From contig JAJYZD010000073.1 of the NCBI GenBank assembly GCA_021800315.1, positions 1-14,360 on the forward strand: a DNA stretch of 14,360 nucleotides, given 5' to 3'. This DNA is from Bacillota bacterium. GTDB taxonomy: Bacteria; Bacillota; Desulfotomaculia; Desulfotomaculales; JAJYZD01. Positions within the stretch are counted from its first letter, which is position 1; the number at the start of each line of letters is the position of its first letter. Position numbers and translations under genes: made by a program. The notes beneath the pieces were generated by a model, which worked only from the letters and a program-made list of their open reading frames with translations, was not told the DNA's origin and did not search any database. This document shows positions 6,292 through 13,290 of the stretch, in pieces.

Positions 6292-7347
6292 ATGTCCAGG
6301 TTCCTTTGGGTTGTTCTTCATATCCTGGCGGCGGCCCTCCTCGTCGCCCTGGGTGTCGTCGTGCTGAAATACCTTTTCCCGGTGCTGGTGCCTTTCCTGA
6401 TCGCCGTGTTCTTAACCGTCCTGATCGATCCCCTGGTGCGGTTTTTCCAGGTCAGGCTGCACTTCTCCCGGGGCCTGGCCGTCCTGGTGAGCATGGCCGG
6501 TGTCTTCCTGGTCCTGGGGCTGATCGTGACCGTAATCATCGTGCGGCTGGTGGCCGAACTGACCGTCCTTTCCGCCGCCCTGCCCGCTACCCTGAAGGTG
6601 GTGCAAAACAATGTGCTCAGCCTTGCCAATCAGGCCCTGGTCTTCTACGGACGGTTGGACCCGACCGTGGCCAGCTATCTGCAGCAGGCCTTCGGGACTT
6701 TCTCCAAAAGCCTGTCCGCGATGGTCGGGGCCGTCATCGCCTCCCTGCTCTACCTCACTTCCGCTGTTCCGACCGTGGTGATTGTGCTGGTGGTCAGCCT
6801 TCTGGCCACCTTTTTCCTGAGCCGGGACCGCCAGGTTATCGGCGCGTTTTTGTTCGGCCTTTTCCCCTCCCCCCTGGGCGATCAGGCGCGGCGGGTCTTC
6901 CAGGAGGCGGCGGGCGCGGGGCTGGCCTATCTGAAGGCCCAGTTGATCCTGGTGGGCATTACCACCATCCTGTCCATCCTGGGTCTTTACCTGATCGGGG
7001 CAAAATATGCGTTGAGCGTGGGCCTCCTGGTGGGCTTCTTCGACCTCGTTCCCCTGGGACCGGCGGCCCTTTACCTGCCCTGGACGGCCTGGGCCTTTTT
7101 CACCGGGGCCGTGGTGCTGGGGATCAAGCTGGCCCTTCTCTACGGGGTTATCTTCATCGTCCGGCAGTTGTTCGAAAGCCGCATCGTGGCGGCCAACCTG
7201 GGACTGCACCCGCTGGCCGTCCTGGTGGCCATGTACGCGGGGCTGAAGATTATGGGCTTTTTCGGTATCCTGCTGGGCCTGTTGACGGTCATAATCGCCA
7301 AAGCGCTCACGCGGTCAGGCATGAGTTTCACTTATCCCCGTAAGTAG
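6292..7347 (+). CDS. AI-2E/PurR-type (UPF0118) membrane protein, YtvI-like
   Basis: A 351-aa multi-pass membrane protein of the AI-2E transporter superfamily (old name UPF0118). It shows paired hydrophobic segments at the N-terminus (LVPFLIAVFLTVLIDPLV), a central soluble-looking part (about 90-140), the LLATFFLSRDR motif, and the GFFDLVPLGPAALYLPWTAW region typical of the family. The C-terminal helices include ESRIVAANLGLHPL. Bacillus YtvI is a sporulation-associated member, and its resemblance here is consistent with a spore former; others are ion or metabolite exporters, so the substrate is open. The start is uncertain: ATG 6292 is preferred (GGGTGGG at 6278-6283), with an in-frame GTG at 6271 giving 358 aa. 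The gene sits between cdsA and dxr, which are often adjacent in Firmicutes. Confidence 0.85.
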   Translation: MSRFLWVVLHILAAALLVALGVVVLKYLFPVLVPFLIAVFLTVLIDPLVRFFQVRLHFSRGLAVLVSMAGVFLVLGLIVTVIIVRLVAELTVLSAALPATLKVVQNNVLSLANQALVFYGRLDPTVASYLQQAFGTFSKSLSAMVGAVIASLLYLTSAVPTVVIVLVVSLLATFFLSRDRQVIGAFLFGLFPSPLGDQARRVFQEAAGAGLAYLKAQLILVGITTILSILGLYLIGAKYALSVGLLVGFFDLVPLGPAALYLPWTAWAFFTGAVVLGIKLALLYGVIFIVRQLFESRIVAANLGLHPLAVLVAMYAGLKIMGFFGILLGLLTVIIAKALTRSGMSFTYPRK

Positions 7348-7366
7348 CGCGAGGAGTTGAACGGGT

Positions 7367-8521
7367 TTGCCCAAGCGGATCGCGATATTGGGGTCCACCG
7401 GATCCATAGGCCGGCAGACGCTGGCCGTGGTGGAGGCCTTTCCCGGGGATATCGAGGTTGTCGGGCTGGCCTGCGGGCATGACGGGCCCGCCCTTTTGGC
7501 CCAGGCGGCGCGTTACCGGCCCCAGGTAATCGCCCTGGCCCAGGGAAGGGTGGATGCCGGACACCTGAGCCCGGGGCCGGCCGTCTTCTCCGGGCCGGAT
7601 GCCCTTACCCGGGTGGCCGCCTGGCCCGGTCTGGACCTGGTCGTGGTGGCCGTTTCCGGCCTGGCCGGTCTCGCGCCCACCCTGGCCGCCCTGGGCCGGG
7701 GTATCGACGTGGCCCTGGCCAACAAGGAGACCATGGTGGCGGCCGGCGACCTGGTCATGGCCGCGGCCAAAGGTGGGGGGCGCATTCTGCCGGTGGACAG
7801 CGAGCATTCCGCTCTTTGGCAGTGCTTGGAGGGCCGCCGGTCGGAGGATGTGCGCGTCGTTATCCTGACGGCGTCCGGAGGCCCGTTCCGGACCCTGCCG
7901 CCGGCGGACCTGGAGGGGGTGGACGCTCGTGCTGCCTGCGTTAATCCCAACTGGTCCATGGGACGCAAGATTTCCGTGGATTCGGCCACGCTGATGAACA
8001 AGGGGCTGGAGGTTATCGAGGCCAGGTGGCTGTTCGGTTTGGACTACGACCGGCTGCAGGTGGTCGTGCACCCGGAATCGGTCGTCCATGCCATGGTCGG
8101 GCTTTGTGACGGCACCTTTCTGGCCTGCCTCTCCCGGCCCGACATGCGGTTGCCGATCCAGTACGCCCTCTTCTACCCGGAGCGAAAGACGGGCTGTTTG
8201 CCGGTCCTGGACCCCGGCCAAATGGGCCGGCTCTCTTTCGAGCCGCCGGACCTGGCGCGCTTTCCCTGCCTGGAACTGGCATGGGAGGCCGGCCGGCGCG
8301 GTTTCACGTTTCCCTGCGTGTTAAACGCGGCCAACGAGGTGGCGGTGGAGCGGTTCCTGGCGGGAGAACTGAAGTTTACCGATATACCGCGCCTGGTGTC
8401 CCGCGTGCTGGCCAAGCATTTGCCATTGAAGGAACCGGGTTTGGAGACGGTGTTGACCGCGGACCGCTGGGCGAGAACGCTGGCCGGCCAGTTGGCCGGC
8501 CAGATGGGGCGGGGGGCGTAA
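7367..8521 (+). CDS. dxr: 1-deoxy-D-xylulose 5-phosphate reductoisomerase
   Basis: Converts DXP to 2-C-methyl-D-erythritol 4-phosphate with NADPH, the first committed step of the MEP isoprenoid pathway. The 384-aa protein has the NADPH loop GSTGSIG (residues 9-15), ALANKETMV, VDSEHSALWQ (metal ligands D144, E146), LTASGGPFR (S170) and SVDSATLMNKGLE (S206, N211, K212, E215). The residue equivalent to E. coli His209 (HPNWSMG) is Asn193 here (NPNWSMG, codon AAT at 7943-7945), an unusual change in the flexible active-site loop. The start is TTG at 7367 behind GAGGAG (7351-7356). It ends one base before rseP, so the two are coupled. Confidence 0.96.
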   Translation: MPKRIAILGSTGSIGRQTLAVVEAFPGDIEVVGLACGHDGPALLAQAARYRPQVIALAQGRVDAGHLSPGPAVFSGPDALTRVAAWPGLDLVVVAVSGLAGLAPTLAALGRGIDVALANKETMVAAGDLVMAAAKGGGRILPVDSEHSALWQCLEGRRSEDVRVVILTASGGPFRTLPPADLEGVDARAACVNPNWSMGRKISVDSATLMNKGLEVIEARWLFGLDYDRLQVVVHPESVVHAMVGLCDGTFLACLSRPDMRLPIQYALFYPERKTGCLPVLDPGQMGRLSFEPPDLARFPCLELAWEAGRRGFTFPCVLNAANEVAVERFLAGELKFTDIPRLVSRVLAKHLPLKEPGLETVLTADRWARTLAGQLAGQMGRGA

Positions 8522-8522
8522 A

Positions 8523-9548
8523 ATGGTTACAGTTGCGGCGACCATCGTAGTTTTCGGGCTCCTGGTTTTTTGCCACGAACTGGGACATTTTCTGGGGGCC
8601 AAGGGGGCCGGGATAAAGGTATACGAATTCAGCCTGGGCTTCGGGCCGCGGCTGGGCGGCTTCCGCGACGGGGAAACGCTTTACAGCGTCCGGGCCATCC
8701 CCCTCGGTGGTTATACCCGGATGGCCGGCATGGATCCGGGCGGGACCGAACCGGTGGAAGAAGGACGTTCCTTCAACGAAAAGCCCGTGTGGCAACGCCT
8801 TTTGGTCATAGTCCTCGGCCCGGCGGCCAACTTCGTCCTGGCCATCGTCATTCTGGGCCTGGTTTTCCAGGTCCAGGGGTCACCCGTTCTGAGCAACGTG
8901 GTCGGCGGGGTCCAGGCCGGAACCCCCGCCGCCGCGGCCGGACTCCGGCCGGGAGACCGCATCCTTACCGTCGACGGCCATGCGGTTAACGACTGGAACC
9001 AGATGGCGCGGCAGATCGAGGCCCGGCCCAACCAGACCATAATCCTGGAGGTCGGCAGGGGCGATTCCCGGATGGCCGTTTCGCTCAAAACCGTGACCAA
9101 ACCGGACGGCCAGGGTATGATCGGTATTACCAACGCCGCTCCGGTGATGATCCGGCATAATCCCTTCCAGGCCATGGCCGACGGTTTCACCTACACCTGG
9201 CGGATAACATGGTTGATCCTGGTTTATGTCGGCCAAATCATCTTTCACCACGCGCCGGCCGAAGTGGGAGGGCCGGTCCGGGTCGCGGTGGAGATCGGCC
9301 AGGCGGCCAGGCTGGGCCTGGCGAACCTGGCGGAACTGGCCGCTTTCCTCAGCGTTAACCTGGGTATCTTCAACCTGCTGCCGATACCGGCCCTGGACGG
9401 GAGCCGCGTCGTCTTCCTGCTGACCGAAGCGGTGCGGGGCCGCCCGGTGGATCCGGCCAAGGAGAACTTCATCCACATGGTGGGTCTGGGCTTGCTGCTT
9501 ATCTTGATAGTGGTCATTACTTACAACGATGTCCTGCATCTGGTCTGA
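8523..9548 (+). CDS. rseP: Site-2 membrane metalloprotease (RseP/RasP family)
   Basis: Intramembrane zinc protease that cleaves anti-sigma factors and signal-peptide remnants within the membrane (RseP in E. coli, RasP in Bacillus). The 341-aa protein has the zinc motif HELGH at residues 18-22 in the first membrane segment, the GPAANF segment, one PDZ domain (about 115-190, with GLRPGDRILTVDG) and the second active-site motif NLLPIPALDG (Asp292). The length fits the single-PDZ Gram-positive form. ATG 8523 follows the dxr stop by one base and has a G-rich site (GGGGCGGGGGG) within the end of dxr. The dxr-rseP-ispG order is conserved in many Firmicutes. Confidence 0.95.
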   Translation: MVTVAATIVVFGLLVFCHELGHFLGAKGAGIKVYEFSLGFGPRLGGFRDGETLYSVRAIPLGGYTRMAGMDPGGTEPVEEGRSFNEKPVWQRLLVIVLGPAANFVLAIVILGLVFQVQGSPVLSNVVGGVQAGTPAAAAGLRPGDRILTVDGHAVNDWNQMARQIEARPNQTIILEVGRGDSRMAVSLKTVTKPDGQGMIGITNAAPVMIRHNPFQAMADGFTYTWRITWLILVYVGQIIFHHAPAEVGGPVRVAVEIGQAARLGLANLAELAAFLSVNLGIFNLLPIPALDGSRVVFLLTEAVRGRPVDPAKENFIHMVGLGLLLILIVVITYNDVLHLV

Positions 9549-9590
9549 CCCCGGCCTTGGCAGCGGCGATTACGGTTCCTCCACCCCGAC

Positions 9591-9628
9591 CCACCCCCTG
9601 GGTGGATACCCCGATCCGGAAGTCGGGG
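9591..9628 (+). repeat. Two adjacent hairpins after rseP
   Basis: CCACCC/GGGTGG (9591-9596 with 9600-9605, 3-base loop) is followed by CCCCGA/TCGGGG (9609-9614 with 9623-9628, 8-base loop). Neither is followed by a T run. They may slow transcription between rseP and ispG or belong to the inserted palindromic sequence that follows. Confidence 0.45.
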
Positions 9629-9642
9629 GTTAGCTCCTCCGG

Positions 9643-9692
9643 TTTCAGTAGATTTTCAGTCGAGACCACACTAAACTGCTTTAGCAGGTGGT
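9643..9692 (+). repeat. IS200/IS605-end-like sequence upstream of ispG
   Basis: The stretch has TTTCAGTA (9643-9650), TTTTCAGTCG (9653-9662), and an imperfect hairpin: ACCAC (9665-9669), CTGC-TTTA-GCAG (9676-9687), GTGGT (9688-9692). The same ordered elements occur at the 3' flank of the IS200-type transposase (TTTCAGTCG, 10-12 bases, then a TTTA-loop hairpin ending GGTGGT). It is probably a decayed or solo IS end. Similarity was judged by eye over about 45 bases. Confidence 0.4.
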
Positions 9693-9712
9693 TATGGGAA
9701 GGGGTGTTTGAA

Positions 9713-10795
9713 TTGTCCTTTCCGCGCCGGAGCACGACCCCGGTCCGCCTGGGCGGGGTCCAGGTGGGCGGCGGCGCTCCCGTCACCGTTCAGAGTATGA
9801 CCAATACCGATACCGCCGATGTGGAAAAAACCACGGCCCAGATTGCAGCCCTGGCCGGGGCCGGCTGCGAGATCGTCAGGGTGGCGGTGCCGGATGCGGC
9901 GGCCGCCGCTTGCTTACGCCGGATCAAGGAGCGGATAGCCATTCCGCTGGTGGCGGACATCCATTTCGACTACCGGTTGGCGCTGGCCGCCCTAGAGGCC
10001 GGCGTGGACGGGCTGCGCCTCAATCCCGGCAATATCGGCTCCCCCGACCGGGTGGCGGCCGTGGCCCGGGAGGCCGGCCGACGCGGGGTGCCCATCCGGG
10101 TCGGCGTCAACGCCGGCTCCCTGGAACGCCGCCTGCTGGGAACGGGAGGCGAGGTCACCGCCCAGGCCATGGTTGACAGCGCCCTGGAACATATCCGCCT
10201 TTTGGAATCATGCGGTTTTTCGGCCATCAAGATCTCCCTCAAGTCCCCGGACGTTCCCCTCATGCTGGAAGCCTACCGTATCCTGGCCTCCCGGGTGGAT
10301 TACCCGTTTCACGCCGGGGTGACCGAGGCGGGAGGGGTATTAAGCGGCAGCGTCCGTTCGGCGGTGGGCATAGGGCTTTTGCTGGCCGAAGGTTTAGCCG
10401 ATACCATACGGGTTTCCCTTACCGGGTCACCGCTGCCGGAGGTCAAGGTGGCCTACGGCATCCTGGGCGCGCTGGGCGTAAGAAAGCGCGGGCCCGACAT
10501 CATTTCCTGCCCTACCTGCGGCCGCTGCCGGATCGACCTGGTGCGGGTGTTGGAGAAAGTGGAAGAGCGGCTGCAGGCGGTCGACCAACCGCTGAAGGTG
10601 GCGGTGATGGGCTGCGTGGTCAACGGGCCGGGGGAGGCGCGGCAGGCCGACGTGGGCATCGCCGGAGGCCGGGGCGGCGGGATTTTGTTCCGCGGCGGGC
10701 AGGTGGTCCGCACCGTCCCGGAAGGCGAGCTGGTGGATGCCCTGCTGGCGGAGATAGACGTCATGCTGGCCGATGCAGCGGGCCACCATGGCTAA
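9713..10795 (+). CDS. ispG: 4-hydroxy-3-methylbut-2-enyl diphosphate synthase (GcpE)
   Basis: Iron-sulfur enzyme of the MEP pathway; it reduces methylerythritol cyclodiphosphate to HMBPP. The 360-aa protein has the TIM-barrel part (VQSMTNTDTADVEKT, PLVADIHFDYRLAL, GLRLNPGNIG) and the C-terminal cluster domain. Cys266, Cys269 and Cys301 ligate the [4Fe-4S] cluster and Glu308 is the fourth ligand (SCPTCGRC, GCVVNGPGE). These match E. coli C270, C273, C305 and E312 with a constant offset of four. The start is TTG at 9713 behind GGAAGGGGTG; an in-frame GTG at 9704 is less well placed. An open frame further upstream to 9557 runs through the palindromic gap and is not family-like. It works with dxr to supply isoprenoid precursors. 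Confidence 0.96.
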   Translation: MSFPRRSTTPVRLGGVQVGGGAPVTVQSMTNTDTADVEKTTAQIAALAGAGCEIVRVAVPDAAAAACLRRIKERIAIPLVADIHFDYRLALAALEAGVDGLRLNPGNIGSPDRVAAVAREAGRRGVPIRVGVNAGSLERRLLGTGGEVTAQAMVDSALEHIRLLESCGFSAIKISLKSPDVPLMLEAYRILASRVDYPFHAGVTEAGGVLSGSVRSAVGIGLLLAEGLADTIRVSLTGSPLPEVKVAYGILGALGVRKRGPDIISCPTCGRCRIDLVRVLEKVEERLQAVDQPLKVAVMGCVVNGPGEARQADVGIAGGRGGGILFRGGQVVRTVPEGELVDALLAEIDVMLADAAGHHG

Positions 10796-11936
10796 GGCGG
10801 GCAAGCTCCTGACCCTGTCGGTTTCGGCCGGTGCCGGTCACATGCGGGCGGCCGCGGCCCTGGCCAGGGCCGGCGCGGGTTGGCATCCGCCGGTGGCGGT
10901 GCCGGTAATCGATACCTTCCGGTACGTCAGTCCCTTCCTGCAGAATGTGTCTGTAGGCCTGTACCTGGAGATGGTCCGGGTGACCCCGCGGGTCTACGGT
11001 TACATCTACCGGCGGTTGGAGGACGGACGGACTTCCGCGCGGACCAAGGTAGAGTTCACCCGGGTCTTGAACCGCCTCACCGCTCCCAAACTGGCCAGGC
11101 TCATCGCGGCCGAAGACCCGGGAGCACTGGTCTGCACCAACAATTTTCCGCTGAGCGTCCTGGATTACCTCAAGCGCCGGGGCAAATTGTCCATACCGGT
11201 AATCGCGGTGATCACTGATTTCACCGTCCATTCCTTCTGGGTGTTCGGAGGTGTCGACCTCTACCTGGTAGCCGGGGAGGCCCTGGTGCCCCAGTTGGTA
11301 CGCCAGGGTGTGGAGGCCGGGCGGGTGGCGGTGACTGGTATCCCGATCGACCCGGTGTTTGCCGGGTCTTGGGACCGGCAGGAGGAAAAGGCGCGGCTGG
11401 GACTTCGCCCGGATTTGCCCTGCGTGCTGGTGATGGGCGGCGCCCTGGGAATGGGGCCCCTGCAGGCGGTGGTCGAGGCCCTGGGCCATATGGCCACGCC
11501 GGTGCAACTCCTGGTGGTCGCCGGCAACAACGCCGTCTTAAAGGGGCGTCTGGCGCGGCTCGCGCCGACCCTGGCCAACCATGTCCGGGTCTTCGGTTTC
11601 GTGCAGGAGATTCACCGGCTGATGGCGGCCGCCGACCTGATGATCGGCAAGGCGGGGGGCTTAAGTTGCGCCGAGGCCCTGGCCGTGGGCTTGCCCATCT
11701 TCATCATCGACCCCATTCCGGGCCAGGAAGAACGTAACGCCGAGTTCCTGGCCCGGCAGGGCGCCGCCCTCCTGGTCGAAGGGCCTTCCCGGGTGGCCGG
11801 TGACGTGGAGAACTATCTGTGTTCACCAGAGTTCCGCCGGTCCATGAGCGGGGCCGCCCGGGGCCTGGGGCGGCCCGACGCCGCCCGGGCGGCGCTCGGG
11901 GCGATAACGGCGCTGGTGGGTTGGGAAGGGGGGTAA
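10788..11936 (+). CDS. Diacylglycerol glycosyltransferase-like protein (MGDG synthase/UgtP family, GT28)
   Basis: Likely transfers a sugar from a nucleotide-sugar donor to a membrane lipid acceptor such as diacylglycerol at the cytoplasmic face. The 382-aa protein has the N-terminal MGDG-synthase domain (LTLSVSAGAGHMRAA at residues 6-20, with the GAGH acceptor loop; PVIAVITDFTVHSFW) and a C-terminal GT28 domain. The donor-site block reads GKAGGLSCAEALAVGLP, then PIPGQEERNAEFL. It is similar in layout to Bacillus UgtP and plant MGD synthases; a substrate cannot be fixed from sequence. ATG 10788 overlaps the ispG stop by 8 bases, so it is translationally coupled; an in-frame ATG at 10773 adds five residues. 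It is the last gene before the mobile region. Confidence 0.85.
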   Translation: MAKAGKLLTLSVSAGAGHMRAAAALARAGAGWHPPVAVPVIDTFRYVSPFLQNVSVGLYLEMVRVTPRVYGYIYRRLEDGRTSARTKVEFTRVLNRLTAPKLARLIAAEDPGALVCTNNFPLSVLDYLKRRGKLSIPVIAVITDFTVHSFWVFGGVDLYLVAGEALVPQLVRQGVEAGRVAVTGIPIDPVFAGSWDRQEEKARLGLRPDLPCVLVMGGALGMGPLQAVVEALGHMATPVQLLVVAGNNAVLKGRLARLAPTLANHVRVFGFVQEIHRLMAAADLMIGKAGGLSCAEALAVGLPIFIIDPIPGQEERNAEFLARQGAALLVEGPSRVAGDVENYLCSPEFRRSMSGAARGLGRPDAARAALGAITALVGWEGG

Positions 11937-11984
11937 GGATGATGGGTTTGGAGTGAGGGGTAAGGCGGACAGCTTTTAAGCGCA

Positions 11985-12015
11985 TTGACAAGCCTGGATC
12001 GGCCCGCCATAGGAT
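11985..12015 (+). promoter_or_regulatory. Promoter of the IS200-type transposase
   Basis: A consensus -35 TTGACA (11985-11990) is followed by TAGGAT (12010-12015), a fair -10, with a long 19-base spacer. It lies just inside the inferred left end of the IS. The unfavourable spacing would keep transposase expression low, as is usual for IS200 elements. Confidence 0.4.
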
Positions 12016-12035
12016 GAAGGGGGATGCGGTGCCAG

Positions 12036-12464
12036 ATGGAGTACCGGAGGGGGAGCCACACGGTCTACAACCTGGAGTACCATATCGTGTGGATAACGAA
12101 GTACCGATACAAGGTCCTGACCGGGGAAGTTGCCCTTCGGGCGAGGGAACTCATTCGGCAGAGTTGCCTGGCTCGGGAGATCACAATAGTGCGAGGCAGT
12201 GTCAGTAAGGATCATGTCCACCTCCTCATCTCCTGTCCACCGGGACTCTCACCGGCGAAGATTGTGCAGTACCTAAAGGGGCGGTCTTCGAGATTGCTGC
12301 AAGAGGAGTTTCCTCACCTTGCGAAACGGTACTGGGGGCAGCATCTTTGGGGCCGTGGTCACTTCTGCGCTACCGTAGGTGCTGTCACAGAAGAAATGAT
12401 CAAGGAGTATGTAGAGAACCAACAGGTCTACGGCCCCGAGGACGTGTTTAAGATAACCGAGTGA
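12036..12464 (+). CDS. tnpA: IS200/IS605-family transposase TnpA (Y1 HUH)
   Basis: Single-strand DNA transposase that cuts and rejoins hairpin-marked IS ends with a tyrosine nucleophile. The 142-aa product contains YNLEYHIVWITKYR, the HUH motif in DHVHLL (His60, His62), the SPAKIVQYLKGRSS helix, RYWGQHLWGRGHFCATVG and the catalytic helix VTEEMIKEYVENQ (Tyr125, Gln129). The spacing matches the ISHp608 enzyme (H64/H66, Y127, Q131). All key residues are present, so it looks functional. The start is uncertain: ATG 12036 is chosen because 12024, in frame, is only one base after the GGGGG run and 8 bases after the -10. No tnpB follows. Confidence 0.9.
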   Translation: MEYRRGSHTVYNLEYHIVWITKYRYKVLTGEVALRARELIRQSCLAREITIVRGSVSKDHVHLLISCPPGLSPAKIVQYLKGRSSRLLQEEFPHLAKRYWGQHLWGRGHFCATVGAVTEEMIKEYVENQQVYGPEDVFKITE

Positions 12465-12509
12465 GTTTCAGTCACATCTTCAGGTAGCTTCAGTCACTGG
12501 TCTTTTCAG

Positions 12510-12567
12510 CGGGCTTTAGCCCGAATGCGACTTTCAGTCGCAATTAAACCAACCGCCTTTAGGCGGT
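12510..12567 (+). repeat. Three tandem hairpins at the right end of the IS
   Basis: Hairpin 1 is CGGGC-TTTA-GCCCG (12510-12523). Hairpin 2 is TGCGAC-TTTCA-GTCGCA (12526-12542). Hairpin 3 is ACCGCC-TTTA-GGCGGT (12552-12567), extended by ACC/GGT around a bulged A. A TTCAGTC motif recurs upstream at 12467, 12489 and again at 12533 inside hairpin 2. Confidence 0.8.
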
Positions 12568-12583
12568 GGTCAGGTGAGTGGGT

Positions 12584-12697
12584 ATGAACCAAGGTGATGC
12601 CATACTGCCTATAGGAAGAAGGCCTCCGGACACATACCTTGTGACTCTTGTAACACTGGCGGAAGCCCTAGCCAAGGTTGTCAGCCCTGTTTATTAG
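12584..12697 (+). CDS. Possible small protein after the IS (37 aa)
   Basis: A short frame starting ATG 12584, with AGGTGAG 6-12 bases upstream, encodes MNQGDAILPIGRRPPDTYLV and continues with an Ala/Leu/Val-rich tail. I do not recognise it. It begins just outside the inferred IS right end, so it could be the head of a host gene cut off by later rearrangement, or chance. Nothing more can be said from the sequence. Confidence 0.2.
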   Translation: MNQGDAILPIGRRPPDTYLVTLVTLAEALAKVVSPVY

Positions 12698-12895
12698 TTT
12701 TGACTCTTCTTAATATTATCCAGCAAATAGTTTATTACGCTCAAGATTCTCTTTAGTCTGAGTCTGCTGTATTTGTCTACTGTACCAGCGATAACTAGAT
12801 ACAACAGGAATTTTCTTTTTTCCGCCTCCCAATCATGGAACAAAATTACAATATTATAAGGAGGAACCTTCCAGCGAGAGTCGAATAAGTAGGGT
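12698..12895. other. AT-rich spacer
   Basis: About 200 bases with clearly lower GC than the rest of the window (for instance TTAATATTATCC, ACAATATTATAAGGAGG). It holds an isolated Shine-Dalgarno-like AAGGAGG near 12859 with no suitably placed start on the plus strand. A 74-codon frame lies on the minus strand but has no recognised motif. It is probably non-coding DNA acquired together with the transposase fragment that follows. Confidence 0.5.
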
Positions 12896-13156
12896 ATGAA
12901 GAAACACGAAAGAACCACTAAGCAAACCTTTAAACAAATCTTTCGTGACCACTTTAAGGGGTTTGCGGAGCGTTACCCACGCTATGAAAAGGTGCGGGAC
13001 GTTGTCGAAAAGATGCTCGGTTGTAGCGACCCGGAGAAGGGCTATGCAGAGTATTTCTGTCCCCGGTGCCATGAGCATATGGTGGTACCAATTAGCTGTA
13101 AATCCAAATTTTGTTTATCCTGTGCTATGGCCGTTTCATCAATTCCCTGCCGATGA
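12896..13156 (+). pseudogene. IS91-type transposase, N-terminal zinc-binding part only
   Basis: The 86-aa frame starts MKKHERTTKQTFKQIFRDHF and carries the transposase zinc-binding domain: CPRC (Cys55, Cys58) and CKSKFCLSC (Cys68, Cys73, Cys76). This is the N-terminal module of IS91/IS801-type rolling-circle transposases, which are usually 300-400 aa. After about residue 77 (base 13126) the similarity stops; the last nine residues (AVSSIPCR region) are unrelated and end at a stop. The whole catalytic HUH/Y2 part is absent. It is a truncated relic and cannot be active. The break coincides with a shift to GC-rich DNA encoding something else in another frame. Confidence 0.7.
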
Positions 13157-13290
13157 CCGACGTGCCCACCAAGTATGTGGGCTTCATGACGTTCGAACGG
13201 GTAGGAACTGGATCCACTCCGGCGGTGGTCGTTTTTCTGGTCGGCGCCGACCAACTGAGCGCACTAAGTGCTTGTAAATTAATAATCTAA
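13123..13290 (+). pseudogene. Possible fragment of a DUF169 protein
   Basis: In the frame beginning at 13123 the DNA reads CYGRFINSLP, VPTKYVGFMTFERV and TPAVVVFLVGADQLSAL, then a few residues and a stop at 13288. The pattern 'KYV-F-PLE ... P-VV-F--NP-QLSAL' is one I associate with the middle of DUF169 proteins. The assignment is from memory of the pattern and is tentative. There is no start codon or ribosome site; the piece is fused at its left to the broken IS91-type transposase, so it is a scrap left by a deletion or transposition. Confidence 0.35.

Larger units (their letters stand above)
11955..12575 (+). mobile_element. IS200-type insertion sequence (ends approximate)
   Basis: A single Y1 transposase gene without tnpB is flanked by short hairpins with TTTA loops: a weak one on the left (GCT-TTTA-AGC, 11972-11981) and three on the right (12510-12567). 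The last, ACC-A-ACCGCC-TTTA-GGCGGT-GGT with a bulged A, has the imperfect-palindrome form typical of IS200/IS605 right ends. Total length of roughly 620 bases fits the IS200 group (about 700). Exact ends cannot be set because this family makes no target duplication. Confidence 0.65.

Noticed and set aside
9557..9712. N-terminal extension of IspG from the ATG at 9557
   Set aside because: The extension translates palindromic DNA and has no GcpE similarity. TTG 9713 has a good RBS and places the cysteines at the usual positions.
12510..12567. Tandem hairpins considered as a CRISPR array or a rho-independent terminator
   Set aside because: The stems differ in sequence and spacing, so there is no repeat-spacer pattern, and no T tract follows. 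Their form and position fit an IS200 right end better.
12694..12918. A 74-codon frame on the minus strand in the AT-rich patch, with a protein-like composition
   Set aside because: No recognised motif and no ribosome binding site at its ATG. Its start overlaps the transposase fragment on the other strand. Kept only as part of the spacer description.
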